A DNA stretch of 19,667 nt, from positions 1-19,667 of the forward strand of contig JAUVCL010000017.1 of the NCBI GenBank assembly GCA_030595845.1, read 5' to 3'. Made by a program: the position numbers and the translations under genes. This DNA is from Campylobacterota bacterium. GTDB taxonomy: Bacteria; Campylobacterota; Campylobacteria; Campylobacterales; Sulfurovaceae. Below are positions 8,200 through 16,165 of the stretch, in pieces (position 1 is the first letter of the stretch; every line of letters starts with the position of its first letter). The notes beneath the pieces were generated by a model that made no database searches, was not told the DNA's origin, and saw only the letters and a list, made by a program, of their open reading frames with translations.

Positions 8200-8886
8200 T
8201 TAAAGACCTTGATTGAGCTTGACTCCCCGGTTAAATACCGTTTCAATGAGTTTGTATTCGAGTTTACCTCTAAGTCTGTAAATGAGTGTTCTCATAGTTG
8301 AAGCGCTGACGGCTTTTTCTCTCCAAAGTTTATTTTCTATTGTCTGGAAAGTGACTACGGTTTCTTTGGCCTCTATCAAGAGTTTTAGGAGTTGTAGTTC
8401 TTTGTCTCCAAGGTTGAGAAATAATTCATTAAAATAGAGCTTGTCCTCTGTAAAGTTAAAAATGTATCCTGCACCCAAATGTTGTACTTCTAAAGCGTTT
8501 TCTTTTGCTTCATTTTTTGGGTTTAATTTATAAAAAGCTAATTTCAGTAATGCCTTTAATTCATCTTCTTTATGAGGCTTGATGAGATAGCCTAGAGGAT
8601 TCGTTTCAATGGCACTTGAAATGGTCTCTTCATCTTTATAGGCGGTGAGGTAGATAACAGGTATAGTACAATTTAAACTTTTATAGAGTTCTATACCGGA
8701 AAGTTCAGCTTCCAGATTAATATCCATTAAGATCAGATGCACCTCATTTTCTTTTATGCATTTTTTCGCCATCGCAGGGTGTGTAGCATACTCTACTACA
8801 TGATAACCCAAATTTCCAACGGTATCAGCCAATTCCAAAGCGATCAAACTTTCATCTTCTACGATTAAAATATTGAAATTTTTCAT
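8200..8886 (-). CDS. Response regulator: receiver plus winged-helix DNA-binding domain
   Basis: A 228-residue regulator. The receiver (residues 1-120) has the acidic pair in IVEDES, phosphoacceptor Asp55 in LILMDINL, Thr81 in YLTAYKD and Lys103 in LIKPHKED, so it looks fully active. Residues ~135-228 look like an OmpR/PhoB-type winged helix (LGDKELQLLKLLIEAKETVVTFQTIE, then STMRTLIYRLRGKL as probable recognition helix), indicating a DNA-binding output. The receiver itself, with its GY-x-V start and INLEAELSGIELY segment, resembles those paired with HisKA_2/HWE kinases. It starts 3 nt after the kinase gene and is almost certainly its partner. The regulon is unknown. Confidence 0.88.
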   Translation of the reverse strand: MKNFNILIVEDESLIALELADTVGNLGYHVVEYATHPAMAKKCIKENEVHLILMDINLEAELSGIELYKSLNCTIPVIYLTAYKDEETISSAIETNPLGYLIKPHKEDELKALLKLAFYKLNPKNEAKENALEVQHLGAGYIFNFTEDKLYFNELFLNLGDKELQLLKLLIEAKETVVTFQTIENKLWREKAVSASTMRTLIYRLRGKLEYKLIETVFNRGVKLNQGL

Positions 8887-8889
8887 CTT

Positions 8890-10035
8890 TTATTTCTCTT
8901 TCCAGCAAAGTGTAATTTTAGTTCCGCCATTTGAGATAGCATTTAAGGTACCAAAAAGTTGTTTTTCTACTAAGGTTTTAACGATTGTTATGCCCAGAGA
9001 ATCAACGATCTTATTTTCAAATCCTATACCATTATCTTCAACGATCATGTAAATAGACTGGTCTTCTTTATAGAGAGAGATAGTAAGTTTCCCTTTATCT
9101 TTAAACGCATACTTAAATGCATTGGTAGCAAGTTCATTTAAAATAAGACCTACATATAAAAGTTGATCCTGATTGACATGGTATTGAATATTAAAAATGA
9201 TCTCTATATCTTTTGAAGTTAATGGCTTGATTTTTTCGATGATGTTACTGAGATACTCATAGGTATTCACCTGAGGTAGTTGTTCTTCTAAATGTAAACT
9301 TTCATATAGAGATGCGATCGAGTCTATTCTATTTTTTGTAATAAGGAGTTCTTCTTTAGTTTGCTCAGAATGGCTTCGGGATATTTGCAGTTTTACCAAT
9401 GAAAGTATCATTTGCAAATTATTTTTTACCCTATGGTTTAATTCCTGGTAGAGTATCTCTTTTTCTTTTATAGAGGTGATCAGTCTGTTCTCAAATCCAG
9501 ACCGCTCTTTTTCCAGTTTGTAAACAAGATAGGATATAGCGCTATATCCTACCGTGATCTGTGCCAAAAAGTCCACGCTATAGAGTGGTTCCAGATATGG
9601 ATATGCAGCATTATAAGTCGTTAGTATTAAGCTCAATAGTATAACAACGGTCCAGGTAAATCCTAATTTTATACCTAAAAAAAAGAAAATATAAATAGGC
9701 AAGGTAGCTAACCAAAATAGAGCAAGCTTAGGGTTTTCACCAGGAACAGTAAGGGAAATAATAAATAAAAAACTGAGTATAAAAAGGGTGATGTTTATGG
9801 TGGTTTTAAGTGAAATAAAACGATAAAAGAGTGCATAAGTAATGATGAAGATAAGTGCAGAAGAACCTTCGATCAGTGACATGATGTAATACCCATGGAT
9901 AAGACTTCCATAGACATCTATGATCATGATCAAAATTGCCAATAATAACACCAGGTTAATCAGCGTTGCTTTGAGTCTGTCTCTACTGCGTACAGGATAA
10001 TGGTATCCTTTAAGGACTTGTTCTTGAAGTTGCAT
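8890..10035 (-). CDS. Membrane sensor histidine kinase, HisKA_2 type
   Basis: A 381-residue kinase. Six hydrophobic segments (about 25-45, 51-72, 78-96, 105-122, 125-142, 155-175) form an integral membrane sensor with almost no periplasmic domain, so the signal is probably sensed in or at the membrane. A short coiled coil (175-198) leads to the HisKA_2 dimerisation box with His201 in ELNHRVKNNLQMILSL. The ATPase domain has LNELATNAFKYAF (N box, Asn300/Asn305), VEDNGIGF (G1, 332-339) and the SLGITIVKTLVEKQ G2-type motif. There is no PAS or HAMP domain. It is first in a two-gene operon with the response regulator (3-nt gap). A TATAAT box at 10057-10062 (minus strand) is a likely promoter. Confidence 0.9.
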   Translation of the reverse strand: MQLQEQVLKGYHYPVRSRDRLKATLINLVLLLAILIMIIDVYGSLIHGYYIMSLIEGSSALIFIITYALFYRFISLKTTINITLFILSFLFIISLTVPGENPKLALFWLATLPIYIFFFLGIKLGFTWTVVILLSLILTTYNAAYPYLEPLYSVDFLAQITVGYSAISYLVYKLEKERSGFENRLITSIKEKEILYQELNHRVKNNLQMILSLVKLQISRSHSEQTKEELLITKNRIDSIASLYESLHLEEQLPQVNTYEYLSNIIEKIKPLTSKDIEIIFNIQYHVNQDQLLYVGLILNELATNAFKYAFKDKGKLTISLYKEDQSIYMIVEDNGIGFENKIVDSLGITIVKTLVEKQLFGTLNAISNGGTKITLCWKEK

Positions 10036-10056
10036 AAATGTACCTAATTATCAATT

Positions 10057-10062
10057 ATTATA
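10057..10062 (-). promoter_or_regulatory. -10 promoter box for the HisKA_2 kinase operon
   Basis: TATAAT on the minus strand (context CTTTATAATAATTG) lies 22-27 nt before the kinase start. No clear -35 is seen. A weak TAGG Shine-Dalgarno candidate lies between this box and the ATG. Confidence 0.45.
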
Positions 10063-10246
10063 AAGTTATTTTATCATTTTATGTTTGATAGTTCTATATG
10101 TGGAGATACGTTTTTATAAAACCATTAAATATACTCGTTTTGGACAAGGTAAAAGGAATTCACACTATATGAGGGATTTAATGGCTTTTGTACAGTCAAA
10201 TATCAAATAAATCTGAACCTGAGTACGAATGTAGTATACCATCAAG

Positions 10247-10267
10247 GTGTCACATCTCGTGTCACAT
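10247..10267. promoter_or_regulatory. Direct repeat, candidate operator
   Basis: GTGTCACAT occurs at 10247-10255 and again at 10259-10267, a 12-nt period, about 50-70 nt upstream of the trmA -10 box and about 185 nt upstream of the kinase -10. Tandem half-sites near one helical turn apart are typical of OmpR/PhoB-family regulators. Binding by the adjacent winged-helix regulator is only a guess. Confidence 0.35.
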
Positions 10268-10317
10268 TTAAGAAATAAGTGAAAATTTAGCTAATAGACT
10301 TTTCTCTGTCTTTAAGA

Positions 10318-10323
10318 TAAAAT
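10318..10323 (+). promoter_or_regulatory. -10 promoter candidate for trmA
   Basis: TAAAAT within TTAAGATAAAATAGC lies 32 nt before the GTG start of trmA. The match is one base from consensus and no -35 box is evident. Confidence 0.4.
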
Positions 10324-10355
10324 AGCAAAAATATTTTGATAGCTAAGGGTCTGAT

Positions 10356-11486
10356 GTGACATGTAAACATTTTGGAAGTTGTGGATCTTGTGGACTTTAT
10401 GATTTAGGGTACGAAGATCAGTTAAAACAAAAAGAAGAAAAAGTGTCTGGACTTTTAGCTCCTTTCTATAGCAAAAAATTAGAAGTTTTTGACTCTCCTA
10501 CGGACCACTACAGAGCCCGGTCAGAGTTTCGGATCTGGCATGAGGGAGATATTTGTGATTATGCCATGGGCAAGATGCAAAAAGAGGGTGAAAATAATAA
10601 AGGTTCCATTAACATTGAAGAGTGTCCAAAAGTCATAGAACCTATAGAAAAGCGTATGTGGAAACTGCTTGAAAAGATCAATGCTTCACCTGAAGTATTG
10701 AAGCAACGTCTTTTTGCCGTGGAGTTTTTAGCTACGACAACAGATGAATGTCTCATCACTATGTTGTATCATAGAAAGTTAGATGATGTTTGGTCAGCAG
10801 AGGCAAAAATGCTTGAGTCTGAACTTGACTGTAAAATAATGGGACGAAGCCGTAAACAAAAAGTGATACTCTCAGATGAGTTTGTCACAGAAAAATTAAA
10901 TATAGATGCTAAAACATTTACCTATGTACAGTATGAAAGTGGTTTTACCCAACCCAATCCTGTTGTAAATGTAAAAATGATAGAGTGGGCTATTAAACAG
11001 GCTAAAACAGTAGGATATGGAGATTTTCTTGAGAGTTATTGCGGATTGGGGAATTTTACCCTTCCTCTCTCTCATTATTTTGATAAAGTACTGGCAACAG
11101 AGATCTCTAAACGTTCTATCTATTCGGCACTTGAAAACTGTGTTTTAAATCATGTAGATAATATTACTTTTGCAAGATTGGCATCTGAAGAGATGACAGA
11201 AGCACTCAATGGTGTAAGAGAATTTTCAAGATTGAAAGATATAGATCTATCATCTTACAATTTTTCTACTGTCCTTGTTGACCCGCCACGTGCAGGCTTA
11301 GATGAGGGAACTATCAAACTTATCTCAACGATAGAAAATATTATTTATATTTCCTGTAATCCCAATACGCTTGCAAGAGACCTTGAAACACTGTCACAAA
11401 CACATGAGGTTATAGAAGCAGCGATGTATGATCAGTTTCCTCATACGTCACATGTAGAATCCGGAGTCTTTTTGGTGAAAAAATAG
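10356..11486 (+). CDS. trmA: TrmA-type tRNA (uracil-54-C5)-methyltransferase with Fe-S-type cysteines
   Basis: A 376-residue SAM-dependent enzyme making ribothymidine at tRNA U54. It follows E. coli TrmA closely: HYRARSEFRIWH (51-62), LYHRKLDD (137-144), ESGFTQPN (194-201), SAM motif DFLESYCGLGNF (223-234), LVDPPRAGLD (307-316), nucleophile Cys334 in YISCNPNTLARD and general base Glu368 in HVESGV. Unlike E. coli TrmA it begins with Cys3-x5-Cys9-x2-Cys12 and has Cys90 (EECPK), the spacing that ligates a [4Fe-4S] cluster in RlmD. GTG is the start: the overlapping ATG at 10354 is in another frame and stops at once, an in-frame TAA lies just upstream, and AAGGG is 6-7 nt upstream. Confidence 0.93.
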   Translation: MTCKHFGSCGSCGLYDLGYEDQLKQKEEKVSGLLAPFYSKKLEVFDSPTDHYRARSEFRIWHEGDICDYAMGKMQKEGENNKGSINIEECPKVIEPIEKRMWKLLEKINASPEVLKQRLFAVEFLATTTDECLITMLYHRKLDDVWSAEAKMLESELDCKIMGRSRKQKVILSDEFVTEKLNIDAKTFTYVQYESGFTQPNPVVNVKMIEWAIKQAKTVGYGDFLESYCGLGNFTLPLSHYFDKVLATEISKRSIYSALENCVLNHVDNITFARLASEEMTEALNGVREFSRLKDIDLSSYNFSTVLVDPPRAGLDEGTIKLISTIENIIYISCNPNTLARDLETLSQTHEVIEAAMYDQFPHTSHVESGVFLVKK

Positions 11487-11518
11487 GCAGTTATATTTTA
11501 GCTTCTTTTCTCTATTTA

Positions 11519-11527
11519 TGTTATACT
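11519..11527 (+). promoter_or_regulatory. Extended -10 promoter for the HD-GYP / hybrid kinase operon
   Basis: TGTTATACT is an extended -10 (TG-n-TATACT) 35 nt before the HD-GYP regulator start. An AGGGAG Shine-Dalgarno sequence (11551-11556) with 5-nt spacing follows. No strong -35 is seen. Confidence 0.55.
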
Positions 11528-11561
11528 TAATGCAAATGTCTTTTAAAGTCAGGGAGAAGAA

Positions 11562-12608
11562 ATGGAGCTTAAGTTTAATGTACTCATAGTAGATGATGTA
11601 GTAGATAATATTCAAATAGCTATGAATATTTTACGGGAAGAGAACTATAATCTCACCTTTGCTCTTTCTGCTGAGGAAACGTTTACCTTAGTCGAGGAAA
11701 ATCAGTTTGATATTATACTACTGGATATCATGATGCCTAATATTGATGGATTTACTGTATGTGAACACCTAAGAAATATTCCACAATACGCTAATGTACC
11801 TATTATATTTCTTGCAGCTAAAACAGATATAGATTCTATCTCAAGAGCTTTTGAAATAGGAGGTTCTGACTATGTCACCAAACCATTTCACGCGGCAGAA
11901 CTGCTTGCACGGGTGAGGAGTCATTTAGAACTTTATCGTTCACGACTTGTACTGCAAGAAAACAATCTCTCTTTACAAATTAAAATGAAATATGAGAAAA
12001 AACGGCTTTTAAATGAGTTAGAAGAAGGACAAAAGGAACTTATTTATTCGCTAACTGAACTGATGGAGACATGTTCTGCTGAAACAGGTGAGCACATTAA
12101 GCGTGTGGCTACAATGGCACATATTTTAGCAAGGCATTACCCTTTACTTACTGATGCCGATGCTGAAACCATATTTCTTGCTGCACCGATGCATGATATA
12201 GGTAAAGCTACGATTCCTCACCATATATTACATAAGACGGGAGCACTTACAGAAGATGAGTTTACTGTAATGAAAACACATACAACTGCGGCGCATAAGT
12301 TTTTGAAAAACTCTAAAAGAAAAATGATTCAAGCAGCAGATATCATAGCGATGCAACATCATGAATGCTGGGATGGCTCAGGGTATCCTAAAGGATTAAA
12401 AGGTGATGCTATCCATCCTTATGGTCGTGTCATGGCAGTGATAGATGTATTTGATGCTCTTACACATAAGAGATGTTATAAGGAAGCTTGGAGTATAGAA
12501 GATGCTATAGCCTACATGAAAGAGCAAAGTGGTACACGGTTTGAGCCACAATTGATTGATGTTTTTATGGAACATATAGATGAATTTATTTCAGTCGTAC
12601 GTACTTAA
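11562..12608 (+). CDS. Response regulator with HD-GYP c-di-GMP phosphodiesterase output (RpfG-like)
   Basis: A 348-residue protein: receiver (1-125), charged probable coiled-coil linker (125-165), HD-GYP domain (165-340). HD-GYP domains hydrolyse the second messenger c-di-GMP. The metal/catalytic motifs are intact: His211-Asp212 (APMHDIGKATIP), His240, His266-His267 (MQHHECWDGSGYPKGL) with GYP at 274-276, and VIDVFDALTHKR (293-304). In the receiver, phosphoacceptor Asp55 and Lys107 are present, but the switch Thr/Ser is replaced by alanine (FLAAK, Ala85), so phosphorylation may be relayed atypically. Its last 29 nt overlap the hybrid kinase gene, indicating a cognate pair. Confidence 0.92.
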   Translation: MELKFNVLIVDDVVDNIQIAMNILREENYNLTFALSAEETFTLVEENQFDIILLDIMMPNIDGFTVCEHLRNIPQYANVPIIFLAAKTDIDSISRAFEIGGSDYVTKPFHAAELLARVRSHLELYRSRLVLQENNLSLQIKMKYEKKRLLNELEEGQKELIYSLTELMETCSAETGEHIKRVATMAHILARHYPLLTDADAETIFLAAPMHDIGKATIPHHILHKTGALTEDEFTVMKTHTTAAHKFLKNSKRKMIQAADIIAMQHHECWDGSGYPKGLKGDAIHPYGRVMAVIDVFDALTHKRCYKEAWSIEDAIAYMKEQSGTRFEPQLIDVFMEHIDEFISVVRT

Positions 12609-15600
12609 AGGTTTATTTCTCTTTCTTTTTTCTTTTGGTTTTTTAGAAGCACTTGATTTTACTAAAGAAGAGAAAGCTTGGATAGCTGAACATCCTACCG
12701 TTACATTGGGGTCTGATTATAGTTGGGCACCTTATGACTTTTCGGATAAAGAGGGGAAACACTCAGGCATATCATCAGACTTTTTAGCACTTATTGGTAA
12801 AAAGAGTGGTTTAAAGTTTGATGTAGAGTTAGGGGTCTGGTCAAATATACTAGAGCAGATGAAGCAAGGCAAACTTGATGGACTTTCTTGTGCCGTTTCA
12901 ACACCTCAAAGAGAAAAGTATTTACATTTTACTACCCCTTATGCAAGTATGCCTTTAGCCATTGTTGTGCAGAATGAAAGAGAAGATATTCAGACCATAA
13001 ATGATCTGAAAGGTAAAATTGTTGCACTAAACAAAGGTTCCTATTTACATGAATGGTTAGTGACTAATTACCCAGAGATAAAACTTAAACTCATGACATC
13101 CAATGATCTTTCACTTGAAGAAGTTTCTTTTTCTAAAGTAGATGCATATATAGGCAATGTCGCTGTATCTACCTATATCATTAAAACCCGCTATTTATCT
13201 AACTTGAAAATAGTAGGTCGCATAGAAAATATGAATACAGATGTTTCAATTGCGATTGCTAAAGAGAATAAAATACTACAAAGTATTATAGAAAAAACAC
13301 TTAATAGTATTTCTCATGAGGAGCGTCAAGTTATTACAGATCGATGGTTTATGCTTTCTCATCGACAGAACACTACAATCAAATTATCACAAAAAGAGAA
13401 AGAATGGATAGCATCACACCCTGTTATAAGATTGGGTGTAGATAAAACATGGGAGCCTTTTGATTTTATCAACGATCAGGGAAAGCATGACGGTATGAGT
13501 GCAGATTATCTACATTTGATTTCTCAAAAGACAGGACTTGATTTTGTGGTAGCAAAGCATGAACAGTGGTCAGATGTCTTAAATGCTGCGAAGAATAAGC
13601 AATTAGATATGATAGCCTCTCTCGCACCAAGTGATGAACGATCAACGTATTTGAACTTTACAGATGCCTATATGAAATACGCATTTGTATTGGCAACTGC
13701 AGATATGAATAGCTTTTTTTATGAAATTTCTGATTTTAATGGAAAACGTGTGGGTGTTATTGAATCATATATTACTGAAGATATTTTAAAACAAAAATAT
13801 AAAGAGATAAAAGTTGTAAGTTACCCCGATTTAAATGCTTTACTCAAAGGGGTTGCTTCACATGAAGTCGATGCTATTTTTGATAATGCTGTCTCTTTAG
13901 CCTATCATATTAAGAAGCAGGGGTATTCACATATCAAAATGGTAACGACAGGTGAGCATAAACTAAGTATTAATATGGGAGTCAGTAAAGATAATGTCAT
14001 ATTGCTTTCTATACTCAATAAAGCATTAAAAAGCATAAGTGAAGCAGAGAAAAAAAAGATAAGAGACAGATGGGTATCTTTTGAATATGATAAGACAATT
14101 GATTATACATTGGTGTATCAAATACTTGGGTTATTCCTATTTTTTATTTTAGGAACATGGTACTGGTATAGAAAACTTAGTAATGAAGTTGATAAAAGAC
14201 AGAAAAGTGAAGCACAGATAAGTATGCTGATAGATAATATTCCTCTAAATATTATAGTAAGCAGTTATGATGGAAGTATTTTGAGGGTGAATGACCATGC
14301 CCTAAACGACTTTAATCTTTCTTCAAAAACAATTTATAATTATAATGTAATGACATTTTATGCGGATGCTTCAGAACGTAATGATATTATGGAAATCATT
14401 AAAGTAAAGGGAAGATTAACCAATCGTATTGTGAAGTTTAGACGTTTGGATGGAAGTGAAGTAAGTACGATGCTTTCTATTATACCTATCATATATAATG
14501 GGAAAGAAGCATTGGTTTCTCTGGCTGTTGACTTGACAGAACGTATTAAACTAGAAGAAAGTTTACAAGAAGCTAAAGAGATAGCAGATAGTGCCAATAA
14601 ATCAAAATCAGAATTTTTAGCCAATATGTCTCATGAAATTCGTACACCTATGAATGCGATTATGGGGTTTACAGAACTTTTAAATGAACAGATGAAAGAA
14701 CCAAGATTAAAATCATATGTTAAAACTATTCAAAGTGCAGGAAATACATTGTTAACTTTGATTAACGATATTTTAGATCTGTCAAAAATAGAAGCAGGAA
14801 AGTTTGAAATCACTAAAAATGCTGCGAACATTTTTGAACTTTTTGATGATATTGGCAATATGTTTTTAATGACAGTTCGTAATAAAGGTTTAGATCTGAT
14901 TATTGAGATAGATGAAGATATTCCTAAAAGTTTGTTAATAGATGAAGTACGCTTACGACAGGTTGTCGTTAACTTACTGGGGAATGCAGTAAAGTTTACT
15001 GAAACGGGTTATGTGAAATTAAAAATTCATGCATGTAATATAGATGACCATTTGAGTAAATTAGATTTAGAAATTTCAGTGGAAGATACGGGGATAGGTA
15101 TTCAAGAAAGTCAACAACAGTTTATTTTTAAATCATTTGAACAACAGGAAGGACAGGAAAACCGTAAGTATGGGGGTACAGGTCTAGGACTTACGGTTTC
15201 CAAACGTTTAACCGAAATGATGGGTGGTAAAATTTCACTAAAAAGTGAAACAGGTAAAGGATCTACATTTTTTGTTCGTCTTTATGGTGTTGACATATCA
15301 TCCGTTGTTGTAGAAGATGTGAATGTTTTACAAAATGTACGCAATGCCCATACTATACAATTTAAGCCTGCAAAGGTATTGATAGTAGATGACATAGAAG
15401 ATAACAGAGAATTGATTGTTAGAAATTTTGAAGATACAAAGTTAAATATGGTTATTGCTGTAGATGGTGTAGAGGCTATAGAAGAGTATAAAAAAGAAAA
15501 ACCTGACCTGATTCTTATGGATATACGTATGCCAAATATGGATGGGTATGAAGCAGCCGCTAAAATAAAAGAGATGGATAGTTCTATCCCGATTATTGCT

Positions 15601-16056
15601 TTGACTGCTTCGGTGATGCAAGATGAACATGAGCGTACTAAAAGTGAACATTTTGATGGTTATTTGAGAAAACCTGTACTCCGAGATGACCTTTTTTTAG
15701 AACTAAGTTATCATTTGGCATATGACAAAGTAGAATCTTTGAAAAAACAAAACGAAGAAGCATATAGTTTTGAATTAGATGACAACGTACGGATACATTT
15801 AGATGCGATACTAACTACCCTAGATGAGAAGATAACATCTTTATATGAAAATGCAATGAAACGCAACAATATAGATGATATTAAAGTATTTACGCTCCAT
15901 ATAGATACCTTAGCATTGAAGTATGAGTTTAAATCACTTCACGACTATGCTTCGTTACTTTCTGAAGCTACAGATTCTTTTGATATAGTCAAAATGAAAT
16001 CATTACTCCGTGATTATAGTAGTCTTAAAGGGCAGATAGAAGCTATTATCAAATAA
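12580..16056 (+). CDS. Hybrid sensor histidine kinase with two periplasmic solute-binding domains (BvgS/EvgS-like)
   Basis: A 1158-residue inner-membrane protein. Order: signal peptide/anchor (1-24), two tandem type-3 solute-binding (Venus-flytrap) domains (about 25-262 and 270-500), TM helix (509-530), PAS (about 550-660), HisKA with His685 (MSHEIRTPMNA), HATPase (LLGNAVKF at 797-804, EDTGIGI, KYGGTGLGL), receiver (931-1045) with Asp981 (LILMDIRMP), and a ~110-residue helical tail with His1107 that may be a degenerate Hpt. Both binding domains open with the same pattern (EKAWIAEHP / EKEWIASHP, then WAPYDF / WEPFDF), showing internal duplication. They probably sense amino-acid-like or other small ligands; the ligand is unknown. 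The ATG at 12580 is the first after an in-frame TAG and overlaps the HD-GYP gene by 29 nt. Confidence 0.93.
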   Translation: MNLFQSYVLKGLFLFLFSFGFLEALDFTKEEKAWIAEHPTVTLGSDYSWAPYDFSDKEGKHSGISSDFLALIGKKSGLKFDVELGVWSNILEQMKQGKLDGLSCAVSTPQREKYLHFTTPYASMPLAIVVQNEREDIQTINDLKGKIVALNKGSYLHEWLVTNYPEIKLKLMTSNDLSLEEVSFSKVDAYIGNVAVSTYIIKTRYLSNLKIVGRIENMNTDVSIAIAKENKILQSIIEKTLNSISHEERQVITDRWFMLSHRQNTTIKLSQKEKEWIASHPVIRLGVDKTWEPFDFINDQGKHDGMSADYLHLISQKTGLDFVVAKHEQWSDVLNAAKNKQLDMIASLAPSDERSTYLNFTDAYMKYAFVLATADMNSFFYEISDFNGKRVGVIESYITEDILKQKYKEIKVVSYPDLNALLKGVASHEVDAIFDNAVSLAYHIKKQGYSHIKMVTTGEHKLSINMGVSKDNVILLSILNKALKSISEAEKKKIRDRWVSFEYDKTIDYTLVYQILGLFLFFILGTWYWYRKLSNEVDKRQKSEAQISMLIDNIPLNIIVSSYDGSILRVNDHALNDFNLSSKTIYNYNVMTFYADASERNDIMEIIKVKGRLTNRIVKFRRLDGSEVSTMLSIIPIIYNGKEALVSLAVDLTERIKLEESLQEAKEIADSANKSKSEFLANMSHEIRTPMNAIMGFTELLNEQMKEPRLKSYVKTIQSAGNTLLTLINDILDLSKIEAGKFEITKNAANIFELFDDIGNMFLMTVRNKGLDLIIEIDEDIPKSLLIDEVRLRQVVVNLLGNAVKFTETGYVKLKIHACNIDDHLSKLDLEISVEDTGIGIQESQQQFIFKSFEQQEGQENRKYGGTGLGLTVSKRLTEMMGGKISLKSETGKGSTFFVRLYGVDISSVVVEDVNVLQNVRNAHTIQFKPAKVLIVDDIEDNRELIVRNFEDTKLNMVIAVDGVEAIEEYKKEKPDLILMDIRMPNMDGYEAAAKIKEMDSSIPIIALTASVMQDEHERTKSEHFDGYLRKPVLRDDLFLELSYHLAYDKVESLKKQNEEAYSFELDDNVRIHLDAILTTLDEKITSLYENAMKRNNIDDIKVFTLHIDTLALKYEFKSLHDYASLLSEATDSFDIVKMKSLLRDYSSLKGQIEAIIK

Positions 16057-16104
16057 CTTTTGTGTTCTAAAGGTTAGTGTTTGTTATGTAGAAGCAGGTA
16101 GTCA

Positions 16105-16124
16105 TTCCCTGCAAATGCAGGGAA
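16105..16124. terminator. Hairpin between convergent genes
   Basis: TTCCCTGC and GCAGGGAA form a perfect 8-bp stem with an AAAT loop, about 50 nt after the hybrid kinase and about 30 nt after the cytochrome gene on the other strand. No U-tract follows on either strand, so it may stop transcription only weakly or protect mRNA 3' ends. Confidence 0.5.
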
Positions 16125-16147
16125 CATAAAAGTCTATCTCAAAGAGA

Positions 16148-16165
16148 GTTGGAATTACTTCCAAC
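16148..16165 (-). terminator. Hairpin at the cytochrome stop codon
   Basis: GTTGGAA and TTCCAAC form a 7-bp perfect inverted repeat with a 4-nt loop that spans the cytochrome stop codon. On the minus strand a pyrimidine-rich TCTCTTT follows, a weak U-tract, so it could act as part of the cytochrome terminator together with the 16105-16124 hairpin. Confidence 0.4.

Larger units (their letters stand above)
10036..10355. other. 320-nt divergent intergenic region
   Basis: This AT-rich spacer separates the minus-strand kinase/regulator operon from plus-strand trmA. It holds a -10 box at each end (10057-10062 minus, 10318-10323 plus) and a near-perfect direct repeat at 10247-10267. A 13-codon ORF at 10169-10210 with an AAGGA about 10 nt upstream is the only coding-like item and is not convincing. 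No structured RNA was recognised. Confidence 0.6.

Noticed and set aside
10169..10210. 13-codon ORF with an AAGGA upstream in the divergent spacer, possible leader peptide
   Set aside because: Too short, no attenuator-like hairpin after it and no codon bias towards one amino acid.
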